A stretch of 38,455 nt of DNA, from positions 1-38,455 of IMG/VR virus record IMGVR_UViG_3300009161_000109; one strand, given 5' to 3'. The position numbers were made by a program, and so were the translations under genes. The notes under the pieces are model-generated. The model saw only the letters and a list, made by a program, of their open reading frames with translations. It was not told the DNA's origin and did no database searches. Below, piece by piece: positions 1 through 6,766 of the stretch. Position 1 is the first letter of the stretch; each line of letters starts with the position of its first letter. The DNA is from a virus.

Positions 1-2
1 AC

Positions 3-875
3 GTGGACGGGTACGTCGTCTACGTACGGAGCCAGATCGGTGAGGGGGACCGCCCCCTGTTCGAGCAGCGCGTGGACTACTCCGACTGGGCCCCCGACGG
101 GTTCGGCACGGCCGACGTCGTGATCCTCTCCGAGCGCAAGGTGCGGGTCATCGACCTGAAGTTTGGGAAGGGCGTCCCTGTAGACGCGCGTGACAACCCG
201 CAGCTGAGGCTGTACGCCCTCGGCGCCTACGCCAAGTACCGGGAGGAGTTCCCTAACATCACGGAGGTGGAGTACACAATATGCCAGCCCCGTCTGGACT
301 CCATCACGACCGACCACACGACCGTGGAGCGGCTCCTCGACTGGGCAGACTACTTCGTCAAGCAGAAGGCCAAGAAGGCGTGGACGGGGGTGGGGGAGTT
401 TGTTGCGGGGGATCACTGCCAGTTCTGCCGCGCGAAGAGCCAGTGCCGGGCGCGGTCGGACTTCAACAACGACATCGCCAAGCTCGAGTTCCGCGCCCCG
501 GCCCTGCTAGATTCTGGTGAGATGGAGTTGATTCTTGGCAAGTCCTCGAAGGTCAAGGCGTGGCTCACGGACGTGGAGGTCTGGGCGCTCGACCGCGCGG
601 TGAACGACGGGACACTTCCGCCCGGGTACCACCTCGGGCGTGGGACGACCCACCGCAAGATAACGGACGAGGTGGCGGCGGCGGAGCGGCTGATAGCGGC
701 CGGGATCGAGGAGGCGAAGATATGGGAGAACCGCGCCCTGAAGTCCATCGCCAAGCTGGAGAAGGTCGGGAAGAAGGAGCACATACAGCAGGTACTGGGT
801 GAGCTCATCACCCGCCCCGAGGGAGCCCTGAAGCTCATACGCGTCGACGAGGACGCCAAGAAGGACTTCGCGTGA
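3..875 (+). CDS. DUF2800 Cas4-like PD-(D/E)XK nuclease, 5' partial
   Basis: This is probably a DNA exonuclease of the Cas4/AddB-like Fe-S group, acting in phage replication or recombination. The visible nuclease core has GTAD (D38), the VIDLKFGKG strand (D51, K53) and NPQLRLY (Q67). Cysteines C139, C142 and C148 form a Cx2Cx5C cluster, and C94 could be the fourth ligand of an iron-sulfur cluster. The frame is open to the window edge and the family usually has about 80 more N-terminal residues, so the first codon here (GTG) is internal. It overlaps the next gene by 4 bp (GTGA). DUF2800 next to DUF2815 and a PolA-type polymerase is a recurrent phage replication set. The family call is firm; the exact activity is inferred. 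Confidence 0.85.
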   Translation: MDGYVVYVRSQIGEGDRPLFEQRVDYSDWAPDGFGTADVVILSERKVRVIDLKFGKGVPVDARDNPQLRLYALGAYAKYREEFPNITEVEYTICQPRLDSITTDHTTVERLLDWADYFVKQKAKKAWTGVGEFVAGDHCQFCRAKSQCRARSDFNNDIAKLEFRAPALLDSGEMELILGKSSKVKAWLTDVEVWALDRAVNDGTLPPGYHLGRGTTHRKITDEVAAAERLIAAGIEEAKIWENRALKSIAKLEKVGKKEHIQQVLGELITRPEGALKLIRVDEDAKKDFA

Positions 876-1015
876 GCCCGTGGCTTATCATTGTCACGGG
901 GCTGATCTACCTCACCATCTCCGTCGAGCAGCTCGCGAAGGGGCAGCCGGGGCTGGGGGTGATGTACCTCGGGTACGCTCTTGGCAACGTGGGGCTCTAC
1001 ATGGTGACGACATGA
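872..1015 (+). CDS. Small 47-residue two-helix membrane protein
   Basis: A short GTG-started frame encodes 47 residues, beginning SPWLIIVTGLIYLTIS and ending YMVTT. It has two hydrophobic stretches, residues 4-17 and about 29-45, split by the polar EQLAKGQPG loop, so it probably forms a membrane hairpin. It overlaps the nuclease gene by 4 bp (GTGA) and the following gene by 4 bp (ATGA). Such paired overlaps are typical of translationally coupled phage genes and support it strongly despite its size. A longer reading in another frame starting at 880 would mask it, but that frame lacks hydrophobic patterning before its own ATG at 1012. The function is unknown; a membrane-associated takeover or superinfection role is only a guess. 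Confidence 0.75.
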   Translation: MSPWLIIVTGLIYLTISVEQLAKGQPGLGVMYLGYALGNVGLYMVTT

Positions 1016-1269
1016 TCGTGCACATGTTCGACCGCAAGTACCGAGTCTCGGAGGAGGAAATCGAGTTCTTCTTCGACAAGTTCTCCGAGCCCGTGCGGGA
1101 GCGCAACCGGGTGGTGCTCTCCGGCCTGAAGGAGCTCATCGCGGCGTCGATGATGATACCGCAGGAGGTGCCCCACATGCGGGAGGACCCCGCGGCGGTG
1201 CAGAACCTGATCGCGGGGATGGCCATGAAGTTGGCGCTGATCCAGCACGGCGCTTTTTACGACGCATGA
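1012..1269 (+). CDS. Hypothetical protein, 85 aa
   Basis: I do not recognise this family. It encodes 85 residues beginning MIVHMFDRKYRV. It looks mostly helical, with an acidic stretch (SEEEIEFFFDKF) followed by amphipathic segments and a C-terminal helix (LIAGMAMKLALIQH). The ATG at 1012 was chosen over an in-frame GTG at 880 because it forms an ATGA overlap with the stop of the small membrane gene, and because the upstream extension is Gly/Ala/Arg-rich out-of-frame coding. It closes the first early transcription unit; a perfect hairpin follows its stop directly. Confidence 0.7.
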   Translation: MIVHMFDRKYRVSEEEIEFFFDKFSEPVRERNRVVLSGLKELIAASMMIPQEVPHMREDPAAVQNLIAGMAMKLALIQHGAFYDA

Positions 1270-1299
1270 TGTCAGAAAAACTACCCTGTTTTTCTGACA
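1270..1299. other. Perfect 12-bp inverted repeat downstream of early genes
   Basis: TGTCAGAAAAAC and GTTTTTCTGACA are separated by the six bases TACCCT, giving a perfect 12-bp stem. On the + strand the stem is followed by A7 rather than T, so it is not a textbook intrinsic terminator in the direction of transcription. It lies between a gene end and the putative promoter at 1307-1350. It could be an operator, an mRNA-stabilising hairpin or an atypical terminator. Confidence 0.55.
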
Positions 1300-1306
1300 A
1301 AAAAAG

Positions 1307-1350
1307 ATTTGCTATTTGGCTCGGAGTTTGTATAAGTGTAGGTAAGCAAG
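1307..1350 (+). promoter_or_regulatory. Putative early/middle promoter (TATAAGT motif)
   Basis: TATAAG at 1331-1336 is preceded by TTTG and, 16 bp upstream, by TTGCTA at 1309-1314, a 4/6 match to a sigma-70 -35 box. The downstream half (TATAAGTGTAGGTAAGCAAG) resembles the -10 half of the late sites at 17.7, 24.3, 34.4 and 38.4 kb. The GGGCG box found 18 bp upstream at those sites is absent. It points toward the ssDNA-binding protein gene and leaves a 5' leader of about 70 bases. Confidence 0.55.
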
Positions 1351-1412
1351 GGGCAGACGCGCCGTCCCCCACTGAAGTGCGGCGCTTACGTAGTTACTAG
1401 GAGATTTAAATT

Positions 1413-1928
1413 ATGGCACAATCCACAAAAGTAAAAGTCGTGACCGGCAAGGTGCGTTTTAGCTACGCCAACGTGTTCACCCCTGTCGCCTCGGAGGAGG
1501 GCAAGACCCCCAAGTTCTCGGTCTCGCTCATCATCCCCAAGTCCGACAAGGAGACCATCAAGAAGATCGAGGCAGCCTACGAGGAGGTCAAGGCTGGCGC
1601 CGCGGCGTTCTTCGGCGGCACGGTGCCCAAGGGTCTGAAGGGCGGCCTGCGCGACGGTGACGAGGAGAAGGACGACGCGGCCTACGCCAACGCGTACTTC
1701 ATCAACGCCAACTCGATACAGCGCCCGGGACTCGTCGACAGCGAGATGAACGCCATCATCAGCCCGGAGGACTTCTACTCTGGCTGCTACGGCCGCGCCT
1801 CCCTGACGTTCTACCCCTACAACCAGCAGGGCAGCAAGGGCATCGCGGTGGGACTCAACAACCTCCAGAAGACGGCGGACGGCGACAAGCTCGGCGGCGG
1901 CTCCTCGGCGGCTCAGGACTTCGCTTAA
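1413..1928 (+). CDS. DUF2815 / Enc34-type ssDNA-binding protein
   Basis: This is a single-stranded DNA-binding protein of the DUF2815 family, whose phage Enc34 member has an OB fold and binds ssDNA. It would protect the template strand during replication by the polymerase encoded downstream. The 171 residues are typical for the family. The pattern is characteristic: a KVVTGKVRFSYANVFTP start, KFSVSLIIPKSD, the central AYFINANSIQRPGLVDSE block, the SGCYGRASLTFYPY strand and a short acidic/aromatic-ended tail (AAQDFA). An AGGAG Shine-Dalgarno precedes the ATG. It follows the promoter-like site at 1307-1350 and is 23 bp from the next gene. Confidence 0.88.
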   Translation: MAQSTKVKVVTGKVRFSYANVFTPVASEEGKTPKFSVSLIIPKSDKETIKKIEAAYEEVKAGAAAFFGGTVPKGLKGGLRDGDEEKDDAAYANAYFINANSIQRPGLVDSEMNAIISPEDFYSGCYGRASLTFYPYNQQGSKGIAVGLNNLQKTADGDKLGGGSSAAQDFA

Positions 1929-1951
1929 CTAACCCAGAAAGGAAAGACATC

Positions 1952-2308
1952 ATGGCAAAAGCAAAAGTAAAGTCGGAAAAGATTGACCACGTGAAGTTTA
2001 ACCACGACACGCTGGGCTTTATCAGTGTGCAGGGCAGCGCGGCGGGTTCGGACGACTACGACATCTCGGTGTCAATGTCGGACGGGGAGGACCGCGTCAA
2101 CCTGTACCTCAACGCCAACTGGCAAAGCAAGAACCCGGTGGAGCTCCTGAAGATGTATCAGGAGGGGATCGGCAAGGCCCTCGAGTTTGTCACTAAGGCC
2201 AGCAAGATGGGCACCCGGGGCAGCATCTGGGAGACCAACAGCATCAACAAGCAGACGGGGGACAAAATTCGCGCAAAGAAACCCTTGGCGAAGGCTAAGT
2301 TCCTGTAG
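1952..2308 (+). CDS. Hypothetical protein, 118 aa, Lys-rich ends
   Basis: I do not recognise the family. The 118-residue protein has basic ends (KAKVKSEK at the start, RAKKPLAKAKFL at the end) around an acidic middle with likely beta strands (LGFISVQGSAAGSDDYDISV, VNLYLNANW) and a helix (VELLKMYQEGIGKALEFVTKA). The basic tails and the place directly behind the ssDNA-binding protein suggest a nucleic-acid-associated replication accessory, but this is inference. An AAAGGAAAG ribosome-binding site lies 7 bp before the ATG. It is followed by a strong palindromic hairpin. Confidence 0.75.
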   Translation: MAKAKVKSEKIDHVKFNHDTLGFISVQGSAAGSDDYDISVSMSDGEDRVNLYLNANWQSKNPVELLKMYQEGIGKALEFVTKASKMGTRGSIWETNSINKQTGDKIRAKKPLAKAKFL

Positions 2309-2316
2309 GCGGCAAA

Positions 2317-2341
2317 CCCCCACCCTAGGGTGGGGGGCTTT
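2317..2341 (+). terminator. GC-rich hairpin, weak terminator overlapping the next gene's SD
   Basis: Positions 2317-2336 are a perfect 20-base palindrome (CCCCCACCCTAGGGTGGGGG) followed by GCTTT. It can fold with an 8-bp stem and a CTAG loop. The T-run is short, so termination is likely partial. The 3' G-tract is also the only Shine-Dalgarno-like element for the gene at 2343, so the hairpin could hide that site. Confidence 0.55.
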
Positions 2342-2342
2342 A

Positions 2343-2528
2343 ATGACAACCAACACTCGGCAGAGCTGGCACGCGACACCACCCCCGAACCCGGGGAGCT
2401 ACAGGTGGCGCCGCACGTGGCAGTGGGAGGACATCGGGCGCACCATTAACGCAGACCGGATGATCTACTCGGAGCGGTACTGCCAGATGGTGCCGGTTGA
2501 GAAATTGCAGGGGGAGTGGCTCTACTGA
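2343..2528 (+). CDS. Small hypothetical protein, 61 aa
   Basis: This encodes 61 residues rich in Trp, Arg and Tyr (SYRWRRTWQWEDIGRTINAD, then MIYSERYCQMVPVEKL). I do not recognise it. The ATG at 2343 was chosen because the G-tract of the preceding hairpin sits 5 bp upstream at SD distance; a longer in-frame reading would start inside the previous gene. It lies between a replication accessory gene and the Tad2 gene, in a region where phages often carry small host-takeover or anti-defence genes. Confidence 0.55.
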   Translation: MTTNTRQSWHATPPPNPGSYRWRRTWQWEDIGRTINADRMIYSERYCQMVPVEKLQGEWLY

Positions 2529-2547
2529 CTTTTTACTTGGGGGCAGT

Positions 2548-2808
2548 ATGAATTTTGGCAACGCAATTGAGTATTTGAAGATGGGCGACAAGCTGGCACG
2601 TAAGGGCTGGAACGGTGCGGGGATGTATATCTACCTCGTGGACGGCGGCTCGTTTGTTGTAAATCGCGAGCCCCTGATGTCGATTCTTGGCAGGGGCACC
2701 TTGGCAACCTACAGGTCTCACGTTGACATGAAGACGGCGGACGGGAGTCTGGTGCCGTGGGTTTGTTCGCAGACGGACATGCTCGCGGAGGACTGGGAGT
2801 CTGTGTAA
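2548..2808 (+). CDS. tad2: Tad2-family (DUF2829) anti-Thoeris protein
   Basis: The 86-residue protein matches the DUF2829 family, whose members include Tad2, which blocks Thoeris defence by sequestering the glyco-cyclic ADP-ribose signal made by ThsB. The family pattern is complete: MNFGNAIEYLKMGDKLARKG, WNGAGMYIYLVDGGSFVVNR, then R-H-DMKTADGSLVPW and the ending SQTDMLAEDWESV. The start was set at the ATG preceded by GGGGGC; an upstream in-frame start would overlap the previous gene. It lies just before the ribonucleotide reductase, in the early block where an anti-defence protein would be made soon after entry. Family membership is firm; anti-Thoeris activity of this copy is inferred. Confidence 0.88.
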   Translation: MNFGNAIEYLKMGDKLARKGWNGAGMYIYLVDGGSFVVNREPLMSILGRGTLATYRSHVDMKTADGSLVPWVCSQTDMLAEDWESV

Positions 2809-2824
2809 CTGAATAAACTGGCCC

Positions 2825-2850
2825 GGGGGCAGCCAGTACCCAATGCCCCC
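2825..2850 (+). terminator. Hairpin without T-run upstream of nrdJ
   Basis: GGGGGCA (2825-2831) and TGCCCCC (2844-2850) form a 7-bp stem with a 12-base loop, just after the tad2 stop. No T-run follows; instead there is an A/C-rich unstructured leader up to the reductase ATG. It may be a weak terminator or an mRNA-end stabiliser. Confidence 0.4.
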
Positions 2851-2882
2851 CAACACCACACAACCACACAAATATAAAACCT

Positions 2883-4757
2883 ATGGATCAATATCAAGAG
2901 TACATTGCAGCGAGCCGCTACGCGCGGTACATCGACGACAAGGGCCGCCGCGAGAACTGGGCGGAGACCGTCGAGCGTTTTGTCGACTACATCTTCACCC
3001 GCACACCCGCGATCACCAACGACACCGCGCTCCGCAAGGAAGTGCGTGACGCCGTGCTCAACCTCGAGGTCATGCCCTCCATGCGCGCCGTCATGACGGC
3101 CGGCAAGAGCGCGGACAGGGACAACACCTGCGTCTACAACTGCAGCTACCTGCCCGTGGATGACCCCAAGTCCTTCGACGAGGCCATGTTCATCCTGCTC
3201 TGCGGCACCGGGGTGGGGTTCTCGGTGGAGTCGAAGTACATCACCCAGCTCCCCGAGATTCCCGAGACGCTCTTCCCCAGCGAGCACACCATCATGGTGC
3301 ACGACAGCAAGGAGGGCTGGGCGAAGTCCTTCCGGCTGCTGCTGGCGCACCTGTACGCGGGTGAGATACCCCAGTGGGACGTCTCCCGCATCCGCGCCGC
3401 CGGCGCCCGGCTGAAGACCTTCGGCGGCCGCGCCTCTGGCCCCGGGCCGCTCGTGGACCTCTTCGAGTTCGCGGTGGCCATGTTCAAGAACGCCAAGGGC
3501 CGCAGGCTGCACTCCCTCGAGTGCCACGACCTGATGTGCAAGGTGGGCGAGGTGGTGGTCGTGGGCGGCGTGCGCCGCTCGGCGATGATTAGCCTCTCCG
3601 ACTTGGACGACGAGCGCATCCGCCACGCCAAGGCGGGGCCGTGGTGGGAGCTCTCCCCGCACCGGGCTCTGGCCAACAACTCGGCGGTCTACAACGAGAC
3701 CCCGAGCGTCGGGAAGTTCATGGAGGAGTGGAGCTCGCTCTACAACTCACACTCCGGGGAGCGCGGCATATTCAATCGCGAGGCGGCCAAGAAGGCCGTG
3801 GCCAAGTACGAGAACCGGGACCCGGATCACGAGTTTGGCACCAACCCCTGCTCGGAGATCATCCTGCGGCCGTACCAGTTCTGCAACCTGACCGAGGTGG
3901 TGGTGCGCGCGGAGGACTCATTCGAGGACATCAAGCGCAAGGTGCGCATAGCCACCCTGCTGGGGACGGTGCAGTCAACCTTCACCAAGTTCCCGTACCT
4001 GCGCAAGCTCTGGCAGAAGAACACCGAGGAGGAGCGTCTCTTGGGTGTCTCCATGACGGGCATCTTCGACCACACGTCTCTGTGCACGGCAGGCCCTGAG
4101 CTCGACGCCGCGCTGGCCGACCTGCGCGCCTACGCCCGCACCGTCAACGTGGAGCTGGCCGCCACGCTGGGGATACCCGCCAGCACGGCCATCACCTGCG
4201 TGAAGCCATCGGGGACGGTCAGCCAGCTGGTCAACTCGGCCTCGGGGATACACCCCCGCCACGCCAAGCACTACATCCGCCGCGTGCGGGGGGACAAGAA
4301 GGACCCCCTCTCGCAGTTCCTTATCTCACAGGGCGTGCCGGCGGAGGACTGCGTCTACAAGCCCACGCAGACCACCGTGTTCAGCTTCCCCCAGCGCGCC
4401 CCGGCGGGGCTCACACGGGACGGGGTGACACCCATCCAACACCTCGAGCTGTGGCTGGCGTATCAGCGGCACTGGTGCGAGCACAAGCCCTCCGTGACCA
4501 TCTCCGTGGAGGAGAGGGACTGGCCATCGGTCGGGGCGTGGGTCTGGGAGCACTTCGACGAAATCAGCGGGGTCTCCTTCCTGCCCTACGACGGTGGGAC
4601 GTACCGTCAGGCTCCCTACGAGACCTGCACCGAGGCCGAGTACGAGGCGATGAAGGCCGCGATGCCCACGATCAAGTGGGAGGAGTTCCGGGAGCTCACC
4701 GACAACGTGGAGGGTGCCCAGATGCTGGCCTGCACGGCGGGGGTCTGCGAGATTTAA
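2883..4757 (+). CDS. nrdJ: Class II (adenosylcobalamin-dependent) ribonucleotide reductase
   Basis: It reduces ribonucleotides to deoxyribonucleotides for phage DNA synthesis using an adenosylcobalamin-generated thiyl radical, so it needs host or environmental B12 but neither oxygen nor a second subunit. The protein resembles the monomeric triphosphate reductase type (Lactobacillus leichmannii). NPCSEI places N321, radical Cys C323 and E325; C334 lies 11 residues on, as C419 does from C408 in that enzyme; C87 in YNCSYLP is the likely partner. The C-terminal ACTAGVCEI holds the shuttle pair C617/C622. At 624 residues it is shorter than the roughly 740-residue model enzyme. No Shine-Dalgarno is visible; the leader is CACACAAATATAAAACCT. 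A strong terminator follows. Confidence 0.92.
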   Translation: MDQYQEYIAASRYARYIDDKGRRENWAETVERFVDYIFTRTPAITNDTALRKEVRDAVLNLEVMPSMRAVMTAGKSADRDNTCVYNCSYLPVDDPKSFDEAMFILLCGTGVGFSVESKYITQLPEIPETLFPSEHTIMVHDSKEGWAKSFRLLLAHLYAGEIPQWDVSRIRAAGARLKTFGGRASGPGPLVDLFEFAVAMFKNAKGRRLHSLECHDLMCKVGEVVVVGGVRRSAMISLSDLDDERIRHAKAGPWWELSPHRALANNSAVYNETPSVGKFMEEWSSLYNSHSGERGIFNREAAKKAVAKYENRDPDHEFGTNPCSEIILRPYQFCNLTEVVVRAEDSFEDIKRKVRIATLLGTVQSTFTKFPYLRKLWQKNTEEERLLGVSMTGIFDHTSLCTAGPELDAALADLRAYARTVNVELAATLGIPASTAITCVKPSGTVSQLVNSASGIHPRHAKHYIRRVRGDKKDPLSQFLISQGVPAEDCVYKPTQTTVFSFPQRAPAGLTRDGVTPIQHLELWLAYQRHWCEHKPSVTISVEERDWPSVGAWVWEHFDEISGVSFLPYDGGTYRQAPYETCTEAEYEAMKAAMPTIKWEEFRELTDNVEGAQMLACTAGVCEI

Positions 4758-4780
4758 ATGTGTGTGGTGCGGTAGCCTTG

Positions 4781-4810
4781 GGGGAGGCCTTGCGGTCTCC
4801 CCGTTTTTTT
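4781..4810 (+). terminator. Rho-independent terminator after nrdJ
   Basis: GGGGAGGCC and GGTCTCCCC form a 9-bp stem (one G-U pair) with a four-base loop, followed by G and T7. This is the clearest intrinsic terminator on the + strand and separates the reductase from the polymerase gene. Confidence 0.85.
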
Positions 4811-4834
4811 GCTAGTATCTAAATCCGCGGATTT
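4803..4834 (+). promoter_or_regulatory. Possible polymerase promoter with 14-bp palindromic operator
   Basis: The terminator T-run continues into TTTGCTAGTATCTAAATCC. The join CCCCG-T7-GC closely resembles CCCCG-T6-GC at the late site near 24.3 kb, where a terminator and a YATAAGT promoter are fused. TAGTAT (4813-4818) could be a -10 element. Immediately downstream, AAATCCGCGGATTT (4821-4834) is a perfect 14-bp palindrome, placed where an operator or a leader hairpin would act. No GGGCG box is present. Confidence 0.4.
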
Positions 4835-4858
4835 GTCCGCCAGCCCTAGGAGCTAACT

Positions 4859-6763
4859 ATGATAGTCAATCTGGACTTTGAGACACGCAGCCACGTCGAC
4901 CTGAAGGTGCACGGCCTTGACCGCTACGCCAAGGACGTCACCACCGAGGTGATCTGCATGGCCTACTGCACCAACGGTGCCAACATAAAGCTCTGGTACC
5001 CCGAGTCCAAGGCGGCGCTGCCCGCCCTCGTGTACGACCCCGGCACCATATTCGTCGCATGGAACGCGGCGTTTGAGTACAATATTCTCCGCGAGGTGCT
5101 GGGCATCCCCGTCCGCTGGGAGCAGTTCGTCGACAGCATGGCACTCGCCGGAGCCAACAACATCCCCCAGAGCCTCGAGGAGGCCGCCATCTTCAGCAAG
5201 GTGGCGGAACAAAAAGACCCCACCGGGAAGCGTCTCATCAACAAGCTCTCCAAGCCACTCCCCGACGGCACCTTTAACAAATCCCCAGTCCTGCTGCAGC
5301 AGATGTACGAGTACTGCCGGCAGGACGTGCGCACCGAGATGGCCATAGCCGCCACCCTGACCCCCCTTACGGCCTCAGAGCAGGGGCTGTGGGTCCTGAC
5401 CCAGCGGATCAACGACAGGGGCGTCCCGGTCGACCCTGCGGAGCTACAGCGCGCCATGGAGGCCGTGGGGCACGCCAAGGCCGACGTGCACCGGGAAATA
5501 AATGTACTCACCGGGGGGCTCTCAGCCACGCAGCCCGCGAAGTTGGTGGCGTGGCTCACCGCGCGCGGTGTGGTGGCAAAGGACCTCACCGCGGAGACGG
5601 TGGAGGCGCTCCTGAGGGACGAGAAGGTGACGGGGGACGCCCGCCGTGTTCTGGAGCTGCGTGCTCTGGGTTCGAGCACCAGCGTGGCCAAGTTCGCGAA
5701 GATGATGGAGATACAGTCCGGGGGGCGCATCCGCAACCTGTTCGTCTACCACGGAGCCTCCACGGGACGGTTCGCCTCACGCGGGGGGCTCAACCTGCAG
5801 AACCTCCCGCGCCCACAGATACCGGACGAGGCCGTCCCTGAGGTCATAGGGCGCGTGCTGGAGGGGGGCGGGTCTGGGTCGGTGCCAGAGCTCGCGAGTG
5901 TGGTGCGCGCCACCATCAAGGCACCCGAGGGTCTGACGTTCGTCGACGCGGACTTCTCCTCGGTGGAGAACCGGGTCGGGGTCTGGATACCCAACCAGAA
6001 AGACAAGCTGCAGATGTTCCGGGATGGACTGGACGAGTACAGGGTCTTCGCCTCGAGGGCGCTCTACAACGTCCCCTACGGGGAGGTCACCAAGGAGATG
6101 CGCCAGCGCACCAAGCCCGCCGTGCTGGGGTGCCTGTTCGGTCAGGGCAAGAACGGGCTCGTCAAGTACGCCGCCGGGATGGGGGTCGCGATGACGGAGG
6201 TGTTTGCCGAGCGCGCGGTGACGCTGTACCGTGAGAGCTACCACGGCGTGAGGAGCTGCTGGTACGACTTGGAGCGCCTCGCCGTGCAGGCCGTGCAGAA
6301 CCCCTACACGGACTTCACCCTTGCCTCGAAGCGTGGCACCCTGCGCTACGACAGGGGGGTGCTCTGGCTGACGCTACCCAGTGGGCGCCGCATAGCGTGG
6401 CAGGGCGCCGAGATCGGGGGGCACACCACCCCGTGGGGCTCAGTGAAGATTGGGGTCAGTGTCCTGAACCAGAACACGTTCACCCGTAAGTGGGGGAGGA
6501 ACGTCCTTATTGGGTCGTCCATCTTTCAGTCCCTCGTTCAGGGTACCGCTCGGGACCTTCTTACCGCTGCGCTGACCGCGCTTGACGCGGACGGTCTTGA
6601 TGTGATCGGACACTTTCACGATGAGGTGCTCCTTCTCGCGCCCCTCGACAAATCAGAGGGGGTTCTGTCCCGCGTAATTAGTGTGATGACGACCCCGCCG
6701 CCGTGGGCGCTCGACCTGCCGCTGGCGGCGGAGGGCTGGGTGGGGAGTAGATTCAGGAAGTAG
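4859..6763 (+). CDS. polA: Family A DNA polymerase with 3'-5' exonuclease
   Basis: This is the phage replicative DNA polymerase. The N-terminal DEDDy exonuclease has LDFET (D6, E8), an NAAFEYNIL motif in which E73 takes the usual Asp place, and YCRQD (Y152, D156). The polymerase domain has motif A DADFSSVENR (D365, E370), motif B RQRTKPAVLGCLFGQG (K419) and motif C HFHDEV (H587, D588, E589). Residue L423 aligns with E. coli Pol I F762, making this a Leu762-type enzyme. There is no 5' nuclease domain, and the length (634) is usual for phage versions. AGGAG precedes the ATG. The gene ends 3 bp from the end of the converging late operon. Confidence 0.93.
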   Translation: MIVNLDFETRSHVDLKVHGLDRYAKDVTTEVICMAYCTNGANIKLWYPESKAALPALVYDPGTIFVAWNAAFEYNILREVLGIPVRWEQFVDSMALAGANNIPQSLEEAAIFSKVAEQKDPTGKRLINKLSKPLPDGTFNKSPVLLQQMYEYCRQDVRTEMAIAATLTPLTASEQGLWVLTQRINDRGVPVDPAELQRAMEAVGHAKADVHREINVLTGGLSATQPAKLVAWLTARGVVAKDLTAETVEALLRDEKVTGDARRVLELRALGSSTSVAKFAKMMEIQSGGRIRNLFVYHGASTGRFASRGGLNLQNLPRPQIPDEAVPEVIGRVLEGGGSGSVPELASVVRATIKAPEGLTFVDADFSSVENRVGVWIPNQKDKLQMFRDGLDEYRVFASRALYNVPYGEVTKEMRQRTKPAVLGCLFGQGKNGLVKYAAGMGVAMTEVFAERAVTLYRESYHGVRSCWYDLERLAVQAVQNPYTDFTLASKRGTLRYDRGVLWLTLPSGRRIAWQGAEIGGHTTPWGSVKIGVSVLNQNTFTRKWGRNVLIGSSIFQSLVQGTARDLLTAALTALDADGLDVIGHFHDEVLLLAPLDKSEGVLSRVISVMTTPPPWALDLPLAAEGWVGSRFRK

Positions 6764-6766
6764 CTA

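Noticed and set aside
880-1269. A 129-codon start for the gene ending at 1269
   Set aside because: The first 44 codons overlap the better supported 47-residue membrane gene in another frame and read as Arg/Gly/Ala-rich noise; the ATG at 1012 has the ATGA overlap.
1270-1305. Calling the 12-bp inverted repeat an intrinsic terminator
   Set aside because: In the direction of transcription it is followed by A7 instead of T.
2718-3662. A 314-codon - strand frame across the reductase start
   Set aside because: It lies antisense to nrdJ, whose catalytic motifs are all present; it is a shadow from GC-rich third positions.
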